Positions 6,752 through 14,645 of a stretch of 24,748 nucleotides of DNA are shown here, piece after piece; position 1 is the first letter of the stretch, and the number at the start of each line of letters is the position of its first letter. This stretch comes from Firmicutes bacterium CAG:24053_14. Its GTDB lineage: Bacteria > Bacillota > Clostridia > Oscillospirales > Oscillospiraceae. The position numbers and the translations under genes were made by a program. Below the pieces are notes generated by a model that saw nothing but the letters and a program-made list of their open reading frames with translations, had not been told where the DNA came from and ran no database searches. The DNA is taken from assembly GCA_001916715.1 (NCBI GenBank), contig MNSZ01000071.1, positions 1 to 24,748 on the forward strand. Reading direction: 5' to 3'.

Positions 6752-6789
6752 CAAGGGCAGGTATGATGGTGCTACCATGCCTGCCCTTG
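6752..6789 (+). terminator. Hairpin ending the sigma operon
   Basis: CAAGGGCAGG pairs perfectly with CCTGCCCTTG, and further pairs form inside the loop. Only a weak T-tract follows (GCATTTCC), so termination may be partial. From here to 6923 I see no gene. Confidence 0.55.
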
Positions 6790-6923
6790 GCATTTCCGGC
6801 TGCATACATGTGTTGAAAATATGCGTCACAGCGAGGATAGCTTTAATTCATACTATCGCTCAGGAATTCCTCATTATACTTCTGTTAGGTAATTCAATCT
6901 ATGATTCTTTCATCGTGCCCTTT

Positions 6924-8048
6924 TTACCACACCACCACGTTTCGGTGTGCTATTTTTTGCAGTAAAGTAGACGGCCCCGGCATCGTTTTTGCACAAAACT
7001 TCTTTCTCAACGGGATGGGGCTGACACCCAGCTTTCTAAATTGTGCCAACACCGCTTCGGCATCATAGCCTTCTTTTCGCAGCTTTTCTTCCCCTTTCTC
7101 CAGTGATTTTATTCGCGTCATCAGCATGGCCAAGCGCATCATGCCTTCCAGTAATCCAGTGTCCGCCTCTCTGCAGATCAATTCGTTAAGTGCGTCCGGC
7201 TGCATAAATCGATCATCTGGAAATGCCCGTCTGAAACACCGCGTAATATACTTCTCACTTTCTTTGATATAATACATTAAAAGGCTCTCAATGTCGGTTG
7301 TTCCCAGCTTTTTCTCTATTTTTGAGACTCTTTCCCGCAGTTCATGTATTTCAAATCGCAGGATACCTTTCGGCAGCTTTTCTTCATCCAACTGCAAGCC
7401 ATTTTCCACGATTTGGTAGGTCTTATCATAAACTACCAGTTCGCGCGACTCGTGCTTAAACGTTATGTGGTGTTTGTTATACCTGTTGGCAGCTTTCCTA
7501 TCAGAACCTTTGTAATAGCATCTCTCATACTTTGGCGGTGTCGGCAGTTTGCGCATCACTCGCAGTAGCTCCTTAAACAGCTTAGATGTGTCGCACCGGA
7601 TATTCACGCATAGATCCACTCGTGAAAGCTGGTAGGCATTTAATGCACAGGGCAGGCCGGAATCTTTCAACAGCATTGTAAATTTCTCATTCATCGTCCT
7701 AATGCTCTCCTCATCAGGCGGCAAAATGCCCAAGTAGGACGAACTTGGATCAATCAGTTTTCGGGGATTCACCGCGATCCGCAGATAGCACGTTGAAACC
7801 TGCTTATGTACATTCTTTTCTAAATTGATCCTCAGCCCCTCTCGCCAAAACCATTTGCAGCGATAGCGCTCTCCCTCGCCTTGCCAGCCCCTATCACTGT
7901 ACATTTCCCCTTTGGGGCATTTCTGATATATGCTGTCACGTATCCTTTTGTATTCCTTGTTCGATAGTTTCTTCACGATTTCAAGCGTATGAATCGAAAA
8001 TCCATCCGGTTCCAACTGAAAACTTCCTGCGCCCAGCTTTTTCATCAT
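6924..8048 (-). CDS. Replication-initiator/relaxase-like protein (Rep_trans or phage gene II type)
   Basis: The 374-residue protein carries three motifs in the order found in Rep_trans/MobT and gene-II-type replication proteins: 'SRVDLCVN' (142-149), 'ELVVYDKTYQ' (203-212) and 'GILRFEIHELRER' (228-240). These proteins nick DNA at an origin and start rolling-circle replication or conjugative transfer. Here it would serve an integrated plasmid-like or mobilizable element. The catalytic tyrosine cannot be assigned by eye. Two adjacent ATG codons (8048, 8045) follow AAAGGAG; the second has the better spacing. It lies 130 bases after a 55-residue gene on the same strand and in the same island as a serine recombinase. 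Family assignment is by motif only. Confidence 0.5.
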   Translation of the reverse strand: MMKKLGAGSFQLEPDGFSIHTLEIVKKLSNKEYKRIRDSIYQKCPKGEMYSDRGWQGEGERYRCKWFWREGLRINLEKNVHKQVSTCYLRIAVNPRKLIDPSSSYLGILPPDEESIRTMNEKFTMLLKDSGLPCALNAYQLSRVDLCVNIRCDTSKLFKELLRVMRKLPTPPKYERCYYKGSDRKAANRYNKHHITFKHESRELVVYDKTYQIVENGLQLDEEKLPKGILRFEIHELRERVSKIEKKLGTTDIESLLMYYIKESEKYITRCFRRAFPDDRFMQPDALNELICREADTGLLEGMMRLAMLMTRIKSLEKGEEKLRKEGYDAEAVLAQFRKLGVSPIPLRKKFCAKTMPGPSTLLQKIAHRNVVVW

Positions 8049-8153
8049 CTTGCTCCTTTCAAAAAAAGTATTTCTTTCTTCTCTTCAACGTCCTTTATTT
8101 GCTGTTTTAAGAGCTTTTTCTTTTAGTTTTTCTTTATATCAATAGACATTTGC

Positions 8154-8190
8154 AAAAAAAGAACGACACCAAATAATTTCACTTGGTGCC
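8154..8190 (-). terminator. Rho-independent terminator after the 55-residue gene
   Basis: On the minus strand GGCACCAA pairs with TTGGTGTC (one G-T pair) and is followed by TTCTTTTTTT. The stem overlaps the stop codon of the small gene, so the Rep-like gene downstream would need its own promoter or read-through. Confidence 0.75.
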
Positions 8191-8346
8191 GCCTTTCTCC
8201 GGTTCTCTTATTCTCTTCTCGATTTCAAGCCGCATTTGCCTGAACTCCGCCTCGGTTATCGTCCCCTTCTCCAAGAGCAGCTGATCAAACCACATCAGCA
8301 TTCCCCAGCGGAAGGCGCTGTCTCGCGTCTGTGTCCGTTCTGTCAT
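8179..8346 (-). CDS. Small 55-residue protein of the mobile element
   Basis: The protein begins MTERTQTRDSAFRWG, continues 'MLMWFDQLLLEKGTITEAEF' and ends in a charged helix 'RQMRLEIEKRIREPEK'. The pattern 'hydrophobic helix - EKGxITExEF - charged helix' recalls short SHOCT-like or recombinase-accessory peptides common in Firmicutes integrative elements. AGGAGG lies 7 bases before the ATG, which makes translation likely despite the small size. It sits between the 584-residue gene and the Rep-like gene, all on the minus strand. Function is unknown; a helper role in transfer or excision is only a guess. Confidence 0.7.
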   Translation of the reverse strand: MTERTQTRDSAFRWGMLMWFDQLLLEKGTITEAEFRQMRLEIEKRIREPEKGGTK

Positions 8347-8422
8347 TGTCCGACCTCCTCATTTGCATGTACCCCACACCACCTCGCAATTCGATGTGTA
8401 TATTTTTGTCTTTGAATTCTTC

Positions 8423-8467
8423 AAAAAATAAATGCCCACTGCGGTAATCTTCTCCGCAGCGGGCATT
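8423..8467 (-). terminator. Terminator of the 584-residue gene
   Basis: AATGCCC-A-CTGCGG (8431-8444) pairs with CCGCAG-C-GGGCATT (8454-8467) with one mismatch. On the minus strand TTTATTTTTT follows. On the plus strand CTTTATT follows. It directly abuts the stop codon at 8470. Confidence 0.8.
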
Positions 8468-8469
8468 CT

Positions 8470-10224
8470 TTATTCAGTTTTCTGTGCAATCAGCGCGGTC
8501 AGCTCCAGCAGAATATTCCACGCCCCTTTTGGCAGCCATGACAGCTTTTCAACAGACAATACCAGCGTTGCACAGAGTCTGCTTTCCCCGTCAACCGGCA
8601 AGCGAACATTTTTACTCTTGCCTACCAGATAGTCCGGCTGTTGTTCCCTCACCGTCTTGATGACCGCGAGCCAGTCACATTCGAACGGCATAAGCATTGG
8701 CGCTATCTCAGTCAGCATATCCTCGCGGATCTGCAGCGTTGGCACTCGATGCCGGTGGCCATCTTTCCCTGTCACTTGAAATCCACGGACATAGCCCCAA
8801 ATGACAGTGCCATCCGCTTTTTTCATTGGGAATTCTCCTTTGCCCGGAACGGCCATAAAGTGCTTACAATTCTCTGGTGCAACCATCGCAGCTACCAGCT
8901 TTTCCAATAGATCCTGGCTGTCCGTCTCATAGTTCAGAACGTGCTTTGAATCGTCCACTGGCAAATCATCTACGGGCGCTGGGTATACATCTGGCAGAAG
9001 GACGTGCAGCCATCCGTTCAGCGTGGCCTGGCCCTCATCCGCCTTCCAAAATCCCAGCATGTTCATATATGACATCAGTTCCCCAAGAACAACGATCTGC
9101 GTCTCCAGCCACAATCTCTGTAGACCCCGATATTTTTCTGTTCCACGCCTGCTATTGTGCGTATCGATCCTCTGACTGGCTACTTTCAGGTGTTCCAAAA
9201 GTAAACCTCTTTCCCGTTCCTTTTTATTGGTTACTTCCTGTTTTTCTTCTTCCGTCTCCGACAGCCCACATGTATATATCCGTCTCAAAAAGCCATCGAT
9301 CAATAACCGCACCGCCGCAAAATCCCAAGCATCACCACACCATGACCGCGCCAAAATCTTTCCCTCTATCCGTATTGGCATTTCCAACTCACACTTATTA
9401 CCCAGTTGGATGATCGTGACCCACCGGTTTCTGCGCACAAAATTTTCAACATCAAAAGCTCTGAAGAAGGCTGTATTGATTCCGACAGCAGTGTCCCGAT
9501 ACTGCGCCGCTAAAGGTTCATCAAAGTATTTCTCATTGTTTTCCTTATCCCGCTCATCCTTACAGACCTGTGCATATGCACAGTCGATGATCTGCCTTTC
9601 ATTACCGACCGACGGCAAATACGCCGGCAGATGGCTTTCCACAGATCCTGCTGCAGCACCAGCTGTAAGCAGTTCTTCTGTGTCAAGGAAAAGTGATGCC
9701 ATGACCTGGCGAAGTGCGTTTCCTGCCCCATCCGCCCGTGAGCACACGATGCGCGGGGCGGTTTCATAGGGCACGGGTTCACCATATGTAAAAAGCTCCC
9801 ACTCACTGCACAGTCGAAAAATATACCCCGAAAGGCTTGCACTGACAACCTGTAAGATCGTCCTACGGCCATCTACATCCGATCCACAGCTATTCAGCAT
9901 CTGCAGCAGTGCTGCGCAAGCATGATGCTGCGCTTCCTTCGATTGCTGCTCAATAGGTACTCCCATATCACACCGATCCGAAAGATATTCTATCCCTGCT
10001 TTAAAGTTCCGCTTCCGGAAAGTAAAGTTGTCCTTACCTGGGATTTTAGCTTCGATCTCGCGTATACGCGCGATGGCCTTGTGTGGGTTCTGATAGTATT
10101 TACTTTGAACTGTATTGATTTTCTTCCCACGCCAGATACCAGCAGCGTGATACAGCAGCGCGACCTCTCCGTTATCATACTGATACTCCCACGCAGTAAT
10201 TTTTCTCTTTTTACCGTCGTTCAC
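8470..10224 (-). CDS. Unrecognised 584-residue protein of the mobile island
   Basis: I do not recognise this protein. It starts with GTG 8 bases after AGGAGG. The N-terminal 90 residues are basic and resemble an integrase-like arm/AP2-type sheet ('AWEYQYDNGEVALLYHA', then 'HKAIARIREIEAKI'). The middle is helical and rich in charged residues. The end ('ECDWLAVIKTVREQQPDYLVGKSKNVRLPVDGESRLC') is followed by a leucine-rich helix. No P-loop, HUH, DEDD or zinc-ribbon motif was found, and there is no signal peptide or membrane segment, so it should be cytoplasmic. It is divergent from the serine recombinase and upstream of the Rep-like gene, so a role in replication, transfer or host interaction of the element is likely but unproven. 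Confidence 0.75.
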   Translation of the reverse strand: MNDGKKRKITAWEYQYDNGEVALLYHAAGIWRGKKINTVQSKYYQNPHKAIARIREIEAKIPGKDNFTFRKRNFKAGIEYLSDRCDMGVPIEQQSKEAQHHACAALLQMLNSCGSDVDGRRTILQVVSASLSGYIFRLCSEWELFTYGEPVPYETAPRIVCSRADGAGNALRQVMASLFLDTEELLTAGAAAGSVESHLPAYLPSVGNERQIIDCAYAQVCKDERDKENNEKYFDEPLAAQYRDTAVGINTAFFRAFDVENFVRRNRWVTIIQLGNKCELEMPIRIEGKILARSWCGDAWDFAAVRLLIDGFLRRIYTCGLSETEEEKQEVTNKKERERGLLLEHLKVASQRIDTHNSRRGTEKYRGLQRLWLETQIVVLGELMSYMNMLGFWKADEGQATLNGWLHVLLPDVYPAPVDDLPVDDSKHVLNYETDSQDLLEKLVAAMVAPENCKHFMAVPGKGEFPMKKADGTVIWGYVRGFQVTGKDGHRHRVPTLQIREDMLTEIAPMLMPFECDWLAVIKTVREQQPDYLVGKSKNVRLPVDGESRLCATLVLSVEKLSWLPKGAWNILLELTALIAQKTE

Positions 10225-10246
10225 TGCAATAGCCTCCTCGATTCAA

Positions 10247-10276
10247 TATATATTCTATTGTTCCTCATCTTTTCAA
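10247..10276 (-). promoter_or_regulatory. Probable promoter of the 584-residue gene
   Basis: On the minus strand TTGAAA (10276-10271), an 18-base spacer and TATATA (10252-10247), about 22 bases before the GTG start. Between here and 10428 lies an AT-rich divergent intergenic stretch in which I see no gene. Confidence 0.5.
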
Positions 10277-10428
10277 AATGCAATACTGCAAAGAACACTT
10301 ATCATATTAAATGTATCAGAAGCGGAGAAATACGCCAGCATTTTCTATTATATTTTTATTTTTATAAAATTACAAAAACACAATAACATGATAATATAAA
10401 TTTTTCAAGTGTACTTCCTGTTTTGCAA

Positions 10429-10457
10429 TTGATTTCTTCTGTATACTTTGATACAAT
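10429..10457 (+). promoter_or_regulatory. Probable promoter of the serine recombinase gene
   Basis: TTGATT (10429-10434), a 17-base spacer and TACAAT (10452-10457). The predicted start is near 10464, some 34 bases before the ATG. Confidence 0.6.
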
Positions 10458-10497
10458 ATAGAACATGATATGACGAACTTTTCAGAAAGGAGCCATT

Positions 10498-12234
10498 ATG
10501 GATATACATTCTGTCAGGCAGCAGCTGCGGACAAAGAGCATATATGACATTCCCCTGCGGGTGACGTACTACGCCCGCGTGTCCTCCGAGTCTGACGAGC
10601 AGCTGAACTCGCTGGGCAACCAGATCCAATACTATGAGGACTTCATCCGCCGGAATACCGCGTGGACATTTGTACCTGGTTATATTGACGAGGGCTTGTC
10701 CGGCATCTCTACCAAGCACCGCGAGAACTTCAACCGCATGGTCGAGGATGCAGCGGAGGACAAATTTGATCTGATCATCACCAAGGAGATCTCCCGCTTT
10801 GCCCGCAACACACTGGACTCCATCCAATTCACGCGGCAGCTCCTTAGCTACGGCGTGGGCGTGTTCTTCCAGAACGACAATATCAACACCTTCGATGAGG
10901 ACTCCGAGCTGCGGCTGTCCATCATGTCTTCCATTGCCCAGGACGAGCTGCGCAAGCTCAGCAGCCGCGTAAAATTTGGCCATCAACAGGCCATCAAGAA
11001 TAACGTGGTGCTGGGAAACAGCCGCATTTTCGGCTATCGCAAGGAAGACCGCAGACTGGTCATTGACGAGGAACAGGCACCTATGGTACGGGAGCTGTTC
11101 GAGCTGTACGCCACAGATCAGTACAGCATGAAGCAGATCGAAACCCTCTTTTGGGAGAAGGGCTACCGCAACCTCAACGGCAAGAAAATCGCCCACACCA
11201 CCATGTCCAATATGATCTCCAATCCAAAATACAAGGGCTACTATGTAGGAAACAAGGTCAAGGTGGTGGATATGTTCACCAAAAAGCAGAAATTCCTCCC
11301 ACCGGAGGAATGGGTGATGTTCAAAGACGAGACGGGTGAGATCGTGCCCGCTATTGTCTCCGAGGAGCTGTGGGAACAGGCCAATGCAGTTCTGCGCCGC
11401 CGCAGCGATGACGTAAAGAACCGGCAAGGCGTCTGCAATCACGCCAATCTGCTGACCGGAAAGCTCTACTGCACCTGCTGCGGCACCGCCTACTACCGCC
11501 GGGAGTCTCAGGACAGGCAGGGCAACAAAAACAGCAAGTGGGTCTGCTCCGGCAAGATCAAAAACGGCGCGGACTCCTGTGCATCCTTCCCCGTCTATGA
11601 GGACGAGATCAAGCCCCTGCTGCTGGATGTGTTCCGCGATACGGAGGCCAGCGCAGAGGCGCTGATCGAAGAATATGTAGAATTATATAAATCTCTGAAC
11701 CGTGGCGGTAAGCTGGATAAGCAGATTGCCTCGCTGCAAAAACAGCTGGAAACCGTGGAGCAGAAGCGCATGAAGCTGCTGACCTATAATGCCCAGGGAA
11801 AGCTGGATGATGCGGATTTCCTTGCCATGAACAAAAAATGCTCCGCTGAGGCAAAGGAACTGCAAACGCAGTTGGCAGAGGCGCTTACACAGCAGGAATC
11901 CACCGGCAGCCTAAAGCAGCAGCTGGATACGATTCGCACCGTCCTGCGTAACGCCCAGAAGGATGCCGCCAAGGGTGTGATAACCAAGGAATTTGTCACC
12001 CGGTATATTGACAAGATCTTTGCCACGCCGGAGGAGGGTGGTTCTCTGCGGCTGGACATCAAGATTTTCACCGGTGAGAGCTGTGAAAAGCACCTGCAAA
12101 GCCTGCGGCGTCAGGCAGCGGCGCAAGCTGTTGTACCGCAATCAGTTGCGGCGTTTTCACCGGCTGGTGATCCCGAAGTTTTTACGGGTCACACGGTCAA
12201 GAAGATGATCGAGTCCTACGAGAAGAACCTGTAA
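10498..12234 (+). CDS. Large serine recombinase (site-specific integrase)
   Basis: The 578-residue protein catalyses integration and excision by a serine-linked DNA break. The resolvase domain spans about residues 20-165 with the nucleophile in 'YYARVSSESDEQ' (S29) and the 'EISRFARN' arginine motif. A recombinase domain follows ('NKVKVVDMFTKKQKF', 'WVMFKDETGEIVPAIV'), then a zinc ribbon with CTCC and a second cysteine pair ('WVCSGK' ... 'DSCASF'), and a coiled coil at about 400-490 ('QIASLQKQLETVEQKRMKLL'). AAAGGAG precedes the ATG by 5 bases. It is divergent from the 584-residue gene and followed directly by a strong terminator. It probably mobilises the island to its left. A decayed second copy of its 3' end lies at 14424-14515. 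Confidence 0.93.
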   Translation: MDIHSVRQQLRTKSIYDIPLRVTYYARVSSESDEQLNSLGNQIQYYEDFIRRNTAWTFVPGYIDEGLSGISTKHRENFNRMVEDAAEDKFDLIITKEISRFARNTLDSIQFTRQLLSYGVGVFFQNDNINTFDEDSELRLSIMSSIAQDELRKLSSRVKFGHQQAIKNNVVLGNSRIFGYRKEDRRLVIDEEQAPMVRELFELYATDQYSMKQIETLFWEKGYRNLNGKKIAHTTMSNMISNPKYKGYYVGNKVKVVDMFTKKQKFLPPEEWVMFKDETGEIVPAIVSEELWEQANAVLRRRSDDVKNRQGVCNHANLLTGKLYCTCCGTAYYRRESQDRQGNKNSKWVCSGKIKNGADSCASFPVYEDEIKPLLLDVFRDTEASAEALIEEYVELYKSLNRGGKLDKQIASLQKQLETVEQKRMKLLTYNAQGKLDDADFLAMNKKCSAEAKELQTQLAEALTQQESTGSLKQQLDTIRTVLRNAQKDAAKGVITKEFVTRYIDKIFATPEEGGSLRLDIKIFTGESCEKHLQSLRRQAAAQAVVPQSVAAFSPAGDPEVFTGHTVKKMIESYEKNL

Positions 12235-12248
12235 CCTCTCCCGCAGAC

Positions 12249-12281
12249 GGGGCGTCCGGCCAAAAGCCGGACGCCCCTTTT
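12249..12281 (+). terminator. Terminator of the serine recombinase
   Basis: GGGGCGTCCGGC pairs perfectly with GCCGGACGCCCC across a CAAAA loop and is followed by TTTT. The preceding bases CCCGCAGAC and the 5' arm recur at 14470-14487. Confidence 0.9.
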
Positions 12282-12420
12282 CGCTTACCGGCATCACTGC
12301 CCAGGACAGCTCGCCTTTTCGGTGAATATCTCCCTCAAGCACCGTTACCGTGTATCCCAGCTCAGACAAACGGTCGGGCGGAAGAAGTATTCGGGAAAAT
12401 TACCGGCCGCCGCGATTGGC

Positions 12421-14000
12421 TCACCTCTTCTTTGCGTTTCTCCGGTCTTTTGGCAGTCTCCAATACCTGAGCGTTGATACAGCGTTTCGTATCTGCTGAA
12501 TTTCTTCCGTTGAAAGCTGATATATCTTTGAGAGAACAAGCTCATCTCCTAACTGATATGCAGCCTGCAGGCCCCTTTCTTTTATACAATCGTCCAATTC
12601 CTTGAACACACTTCCGGCTTCCTCCTGCGATATTGCATTTACTACCTCTATCCTATCTGTCTCGCCCGGGATCAGGACTAATACCCCGCCGCCTAAAGAG
12701 TGGACGTTGAGCTCGATCGACAGAAGCGTAAGGCTGTTGTACCACATACACACCAGTTGTTCCGCAGTGATGTCTGACTTGATATGCCCTGCAAGCAAGC
12801 TGTTCGATACCACGTATTTCCCGTCATTGACTACTAATTTGGGAGCATCTCCGAAAACCGTCAAAATCAAATCCGGGATCTCAATGCCCGGCGTAATATA
12901 CCACGGCTTTCTCTGCCGGCACTTATAGCGCAAATGAACACCGGTCTCCACCCCATGCCTGATATACCGTTTGTCTGCGGCCGTTACATTCCCGGGCACG
13001 AAAAGATTATTGAGCTGCTGATCGGGGCCTGCAATTGCACCTATACCCGTTCCGCCGCTTATTTCCTTTCCGCTGCTGATGCACGGGAGGAGACTTGCAG
13101 AAGGAAGCTTATAGCGCCTGCAGGTCTCCTTATTGGGGTGGAAATAGTTTTTATCGGCGCAAATATATCCGATATTGAATTTGCACAGGTCGATCAACGG
13201 CATGATCGTTTTTTTCTTCCGAAGCGTTTCTATCATATTTCTCTGCTTTTCGCTGAGCATCGAAAAGGCAAACGGCTTTTTCCTATGTATAATGTCGGAA
13301 ATCTTAATTTTGTTTCTGCGTGATATGTTGTTTGCAAGCAAATCATCGACCCTGTCGTAAATCTCAAAATCCACGCAATGTGTACTTGCCCCGTATTGGT
13401 CTGCAAGCAGCAGAACGGTCTCCACATCAACATCAGGAAAAAAGTCCTCGTGTATGCGAATGATCTTAACAGCGCCAAAATTGTTGCCAAGATACGTCCA
13501 CAGGGGATATGAATACTTCACATAGGTTATTTCAAAGGGCAGCACAAAGGCTATGCGCCCGTTTGGAGCCAGCATATTTGACGCATGGATGGTAAACGGC
13601 ATCCAAAGGCTGCCGCTCGACAACATCTTGATTTTATAATCAGCCATTCGGTCAATGGCCCTTGCACGGTCTTCCGCCTTTAGATTTCTCAGACTGACAT
13701 AGGGAGGATTCCCGACTACCGCTGAAACTGCAATTTTTTCAGAGCATTCCATGAAGTCTTTGCAGCAGCCGGCAAATGACGTCGGTGCGGAGTCTGCATA
13801 CTTTGAGAAAACAGCAGGCTGCAGCTCAACGCCGATGACCGTGGGCGTATCGTTGCCAAGCGCGGAAAACCTGTTGAAAGCAGCGTCTAAAAAAACGCCG
13901 TCGCCAATGTGTCGGATCGATCTCTCAAAGCCCACGCAGCCATATAATCAGCAATACGTTGAGAAGTATAATATGACCCTGTTAATCGAGTGACTTGCAT
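12421..14000 (-). pseudogene. Adenine-specific DNA methyltransferase (Eco57I/TaqI-like), frameshifted in motif I
   Basis: The catalytic motif NPPY is clear in 'SAVVGNPPYVSLRN' (near 13700), and the C-terminal half is a TaqI-like target-recognition region. The reading frame open from 13935 lacks a proper N-terminus. ATG at 14000, with GGGAGG 6 bases upstream, gives 'GSYYTSQRIADYMAAWALRD' then RSDT, the usual start of such enzymes, but ends at a stop at 13887. The frames should join at the SAM-binding motif: one gives 'RDRSDT', the other 'GDGVFLDAAF'. Only two bases (TT) separate them where about six codons are expected, so a deletion of roughly 16 bases (3n+1) is likely. The ATG overlaps the 3' end of the winged-helix gene. 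It would have methylated adenine in a specific site; it is probably inactive now. A sequencing error is possible. No restriction nuclease is nearby. Confidence 0.8.
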
Positions 14001-14305
14001 ACGGCGCCTCCCGCGACGATCTGTTCAATTTTTTCCATTTTTTGAATTACTGCATTTCCAGTTTCGGTGATATGGTAACTGCCTTTTTTCTGCTGCTCCA
14101 CACACCCCACCGACTGCAATTCCCGCAGCCACTTGTTTATTGTTGCCGGACTGCTGCCATACTCGGCGGCGATCTCCTCCTGCGAGAAATTGACAGCTGC
14201 GCCGCGAGAGGTCTCTCGTTCCTGACTCTTTAGCCAGCTCAGAAAGTGATACTCCTTTGAGCCAAACAACTGTATTCGCTTGTCTGCCACGATAGCGTCA
14301 CCCAT
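13982..14305 (-). CDS. Winged-helix transcriptional regulator of the methyltransferase cassette
   Basis: The 107-residue protein contains a helix-turn-helix at about residues 40-66 ('NFSQEEIAAEYGSSPATINKWLRELQ') followed by a wing ('GCVEQQKKGSYHITETGNAV'), typical of small MarR/PadR-like regulators. It overlaps the methyltransferase start by 19 bases, so the pair forms one operon, like control proteins of modification systems. Two copies of TTATANNATAA lie 31 bases apart around its promoter, suggesting that it represses itself. The ATG at 14305 has no good ribosome binding site; the leader is about 35 bases. The protein looks intact although its partner is broken. Confidence 0.78.
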   Translation of the reverse strand: MGDAIVADKRIQLFGSKEYHFLSWLKSQERETSRGAAVNFSQEEIAAEYGSSPATINKWLRELQSVGCVEQQKKGSYHITETGNAVIQKMEKIEQIVAGGAVCKSLD

Positions 14306-14317
14306 TTCTATGATATT

Positions 14318-14328
14318 TTATAGCATAA
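14318..14328. promoter_or_regulatory. Operator-like palindrome O2
   Basis: TTATAGCATAA, a pseudo-palindrome matching TTATACTATAA at 14349-14359. It lies just downstream of the predicted transcription start. Confidence 0.5.
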
Positions 14329-14347
14329 TAAACTAATTTTTAACCGC

Positions 14348-14375
14348 ATTATACTATAATAAATTATCGTGTCAA
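14348..14375 (-). promoter_or_regulatory. Consensus promoter of the regulator/methyltransferase operon
   Basis: On the minus strand a perfect TTGACA (14375-14370), a 16-base spacer and a perfect TATAAT (14353-14348). The palindrome TTATACTATAA (14349-14359) overlaps the -10 element, so a bound protein would block polymerase. Confidence 0.8.
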
Positions 14376-14423
14376 GCATCGCGCAATATACAAAACAGGG
14401 TATCATTTTCATTCGGTGTATTT

Positions 14424-14515
14424 ACCGTCAGTCAACATCGATTCCTACAAGAAAAACCTGCATCCTTTCCCGCAGACGGGGCGTCCGGTCTTTCGGCCGG
14501 GCGCCCCCCTGTCTA
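14424..14515 (+). pseudogene. Decayed copy of the serine recombinase 3' end plus terminator
   Basis: The stretch ATCGATTCCTACAAGAAAAA, continuing ACCTGCATCC, parallels the intact gene end at about 12208-12240 (peptide IDSYKKNL against IESYEKNL), with the stop codon changed to CAT. The following CCCGCAGACGGGGCGTCCGG is identical to the intact copy. Its stem GGGGCGTCCGG/CCGGGCGCCCC is weaker and has lost the T-run. It marks the right end of the island. The rest of 14376-14645 holds only this remnant and the promoter of the next gene. Confidence 0.75.
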
Positions 14516-14551
14516 TCAGTATCACTAACATCCCATATCACATTTCATAGC

Positions 14552-14580
14552 TTTACTTTTCTCGTTAATTATCCTACTAT
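14552..14580 (+). promoter_or_regulatory. Possible promoter of the small membrane protein gene
   Basis: TTTACT, a 17-base spacer and TACTAT. Both elements match consensus at four of six positions. Confidence 0.35.
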
Positions 14581-14645
14581 ACAGGCACAGCAACGAAAGA
14601 TCCCATTTTTCGATAATAAATTCACGTTCTAAGGAGGAACTTATC

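Noticed and set aside
10405..11442. 345-codon minus-strand open frame inside the serine recombinase gene
   Set aside because: The plus strand encodes the complete recombinase catalytic domain; the antisense frame is a codon-bias artefact.
12157..12369. Minus-strand frame with protein-like stretch SELGYTVTVLEGDIHRKGELS
   Set aside because: It crosses the recombinase terminator and its 3' end, and has no ribosome binding site. The first 30 residues may be a gene scrap, but this is too weak to annotate.
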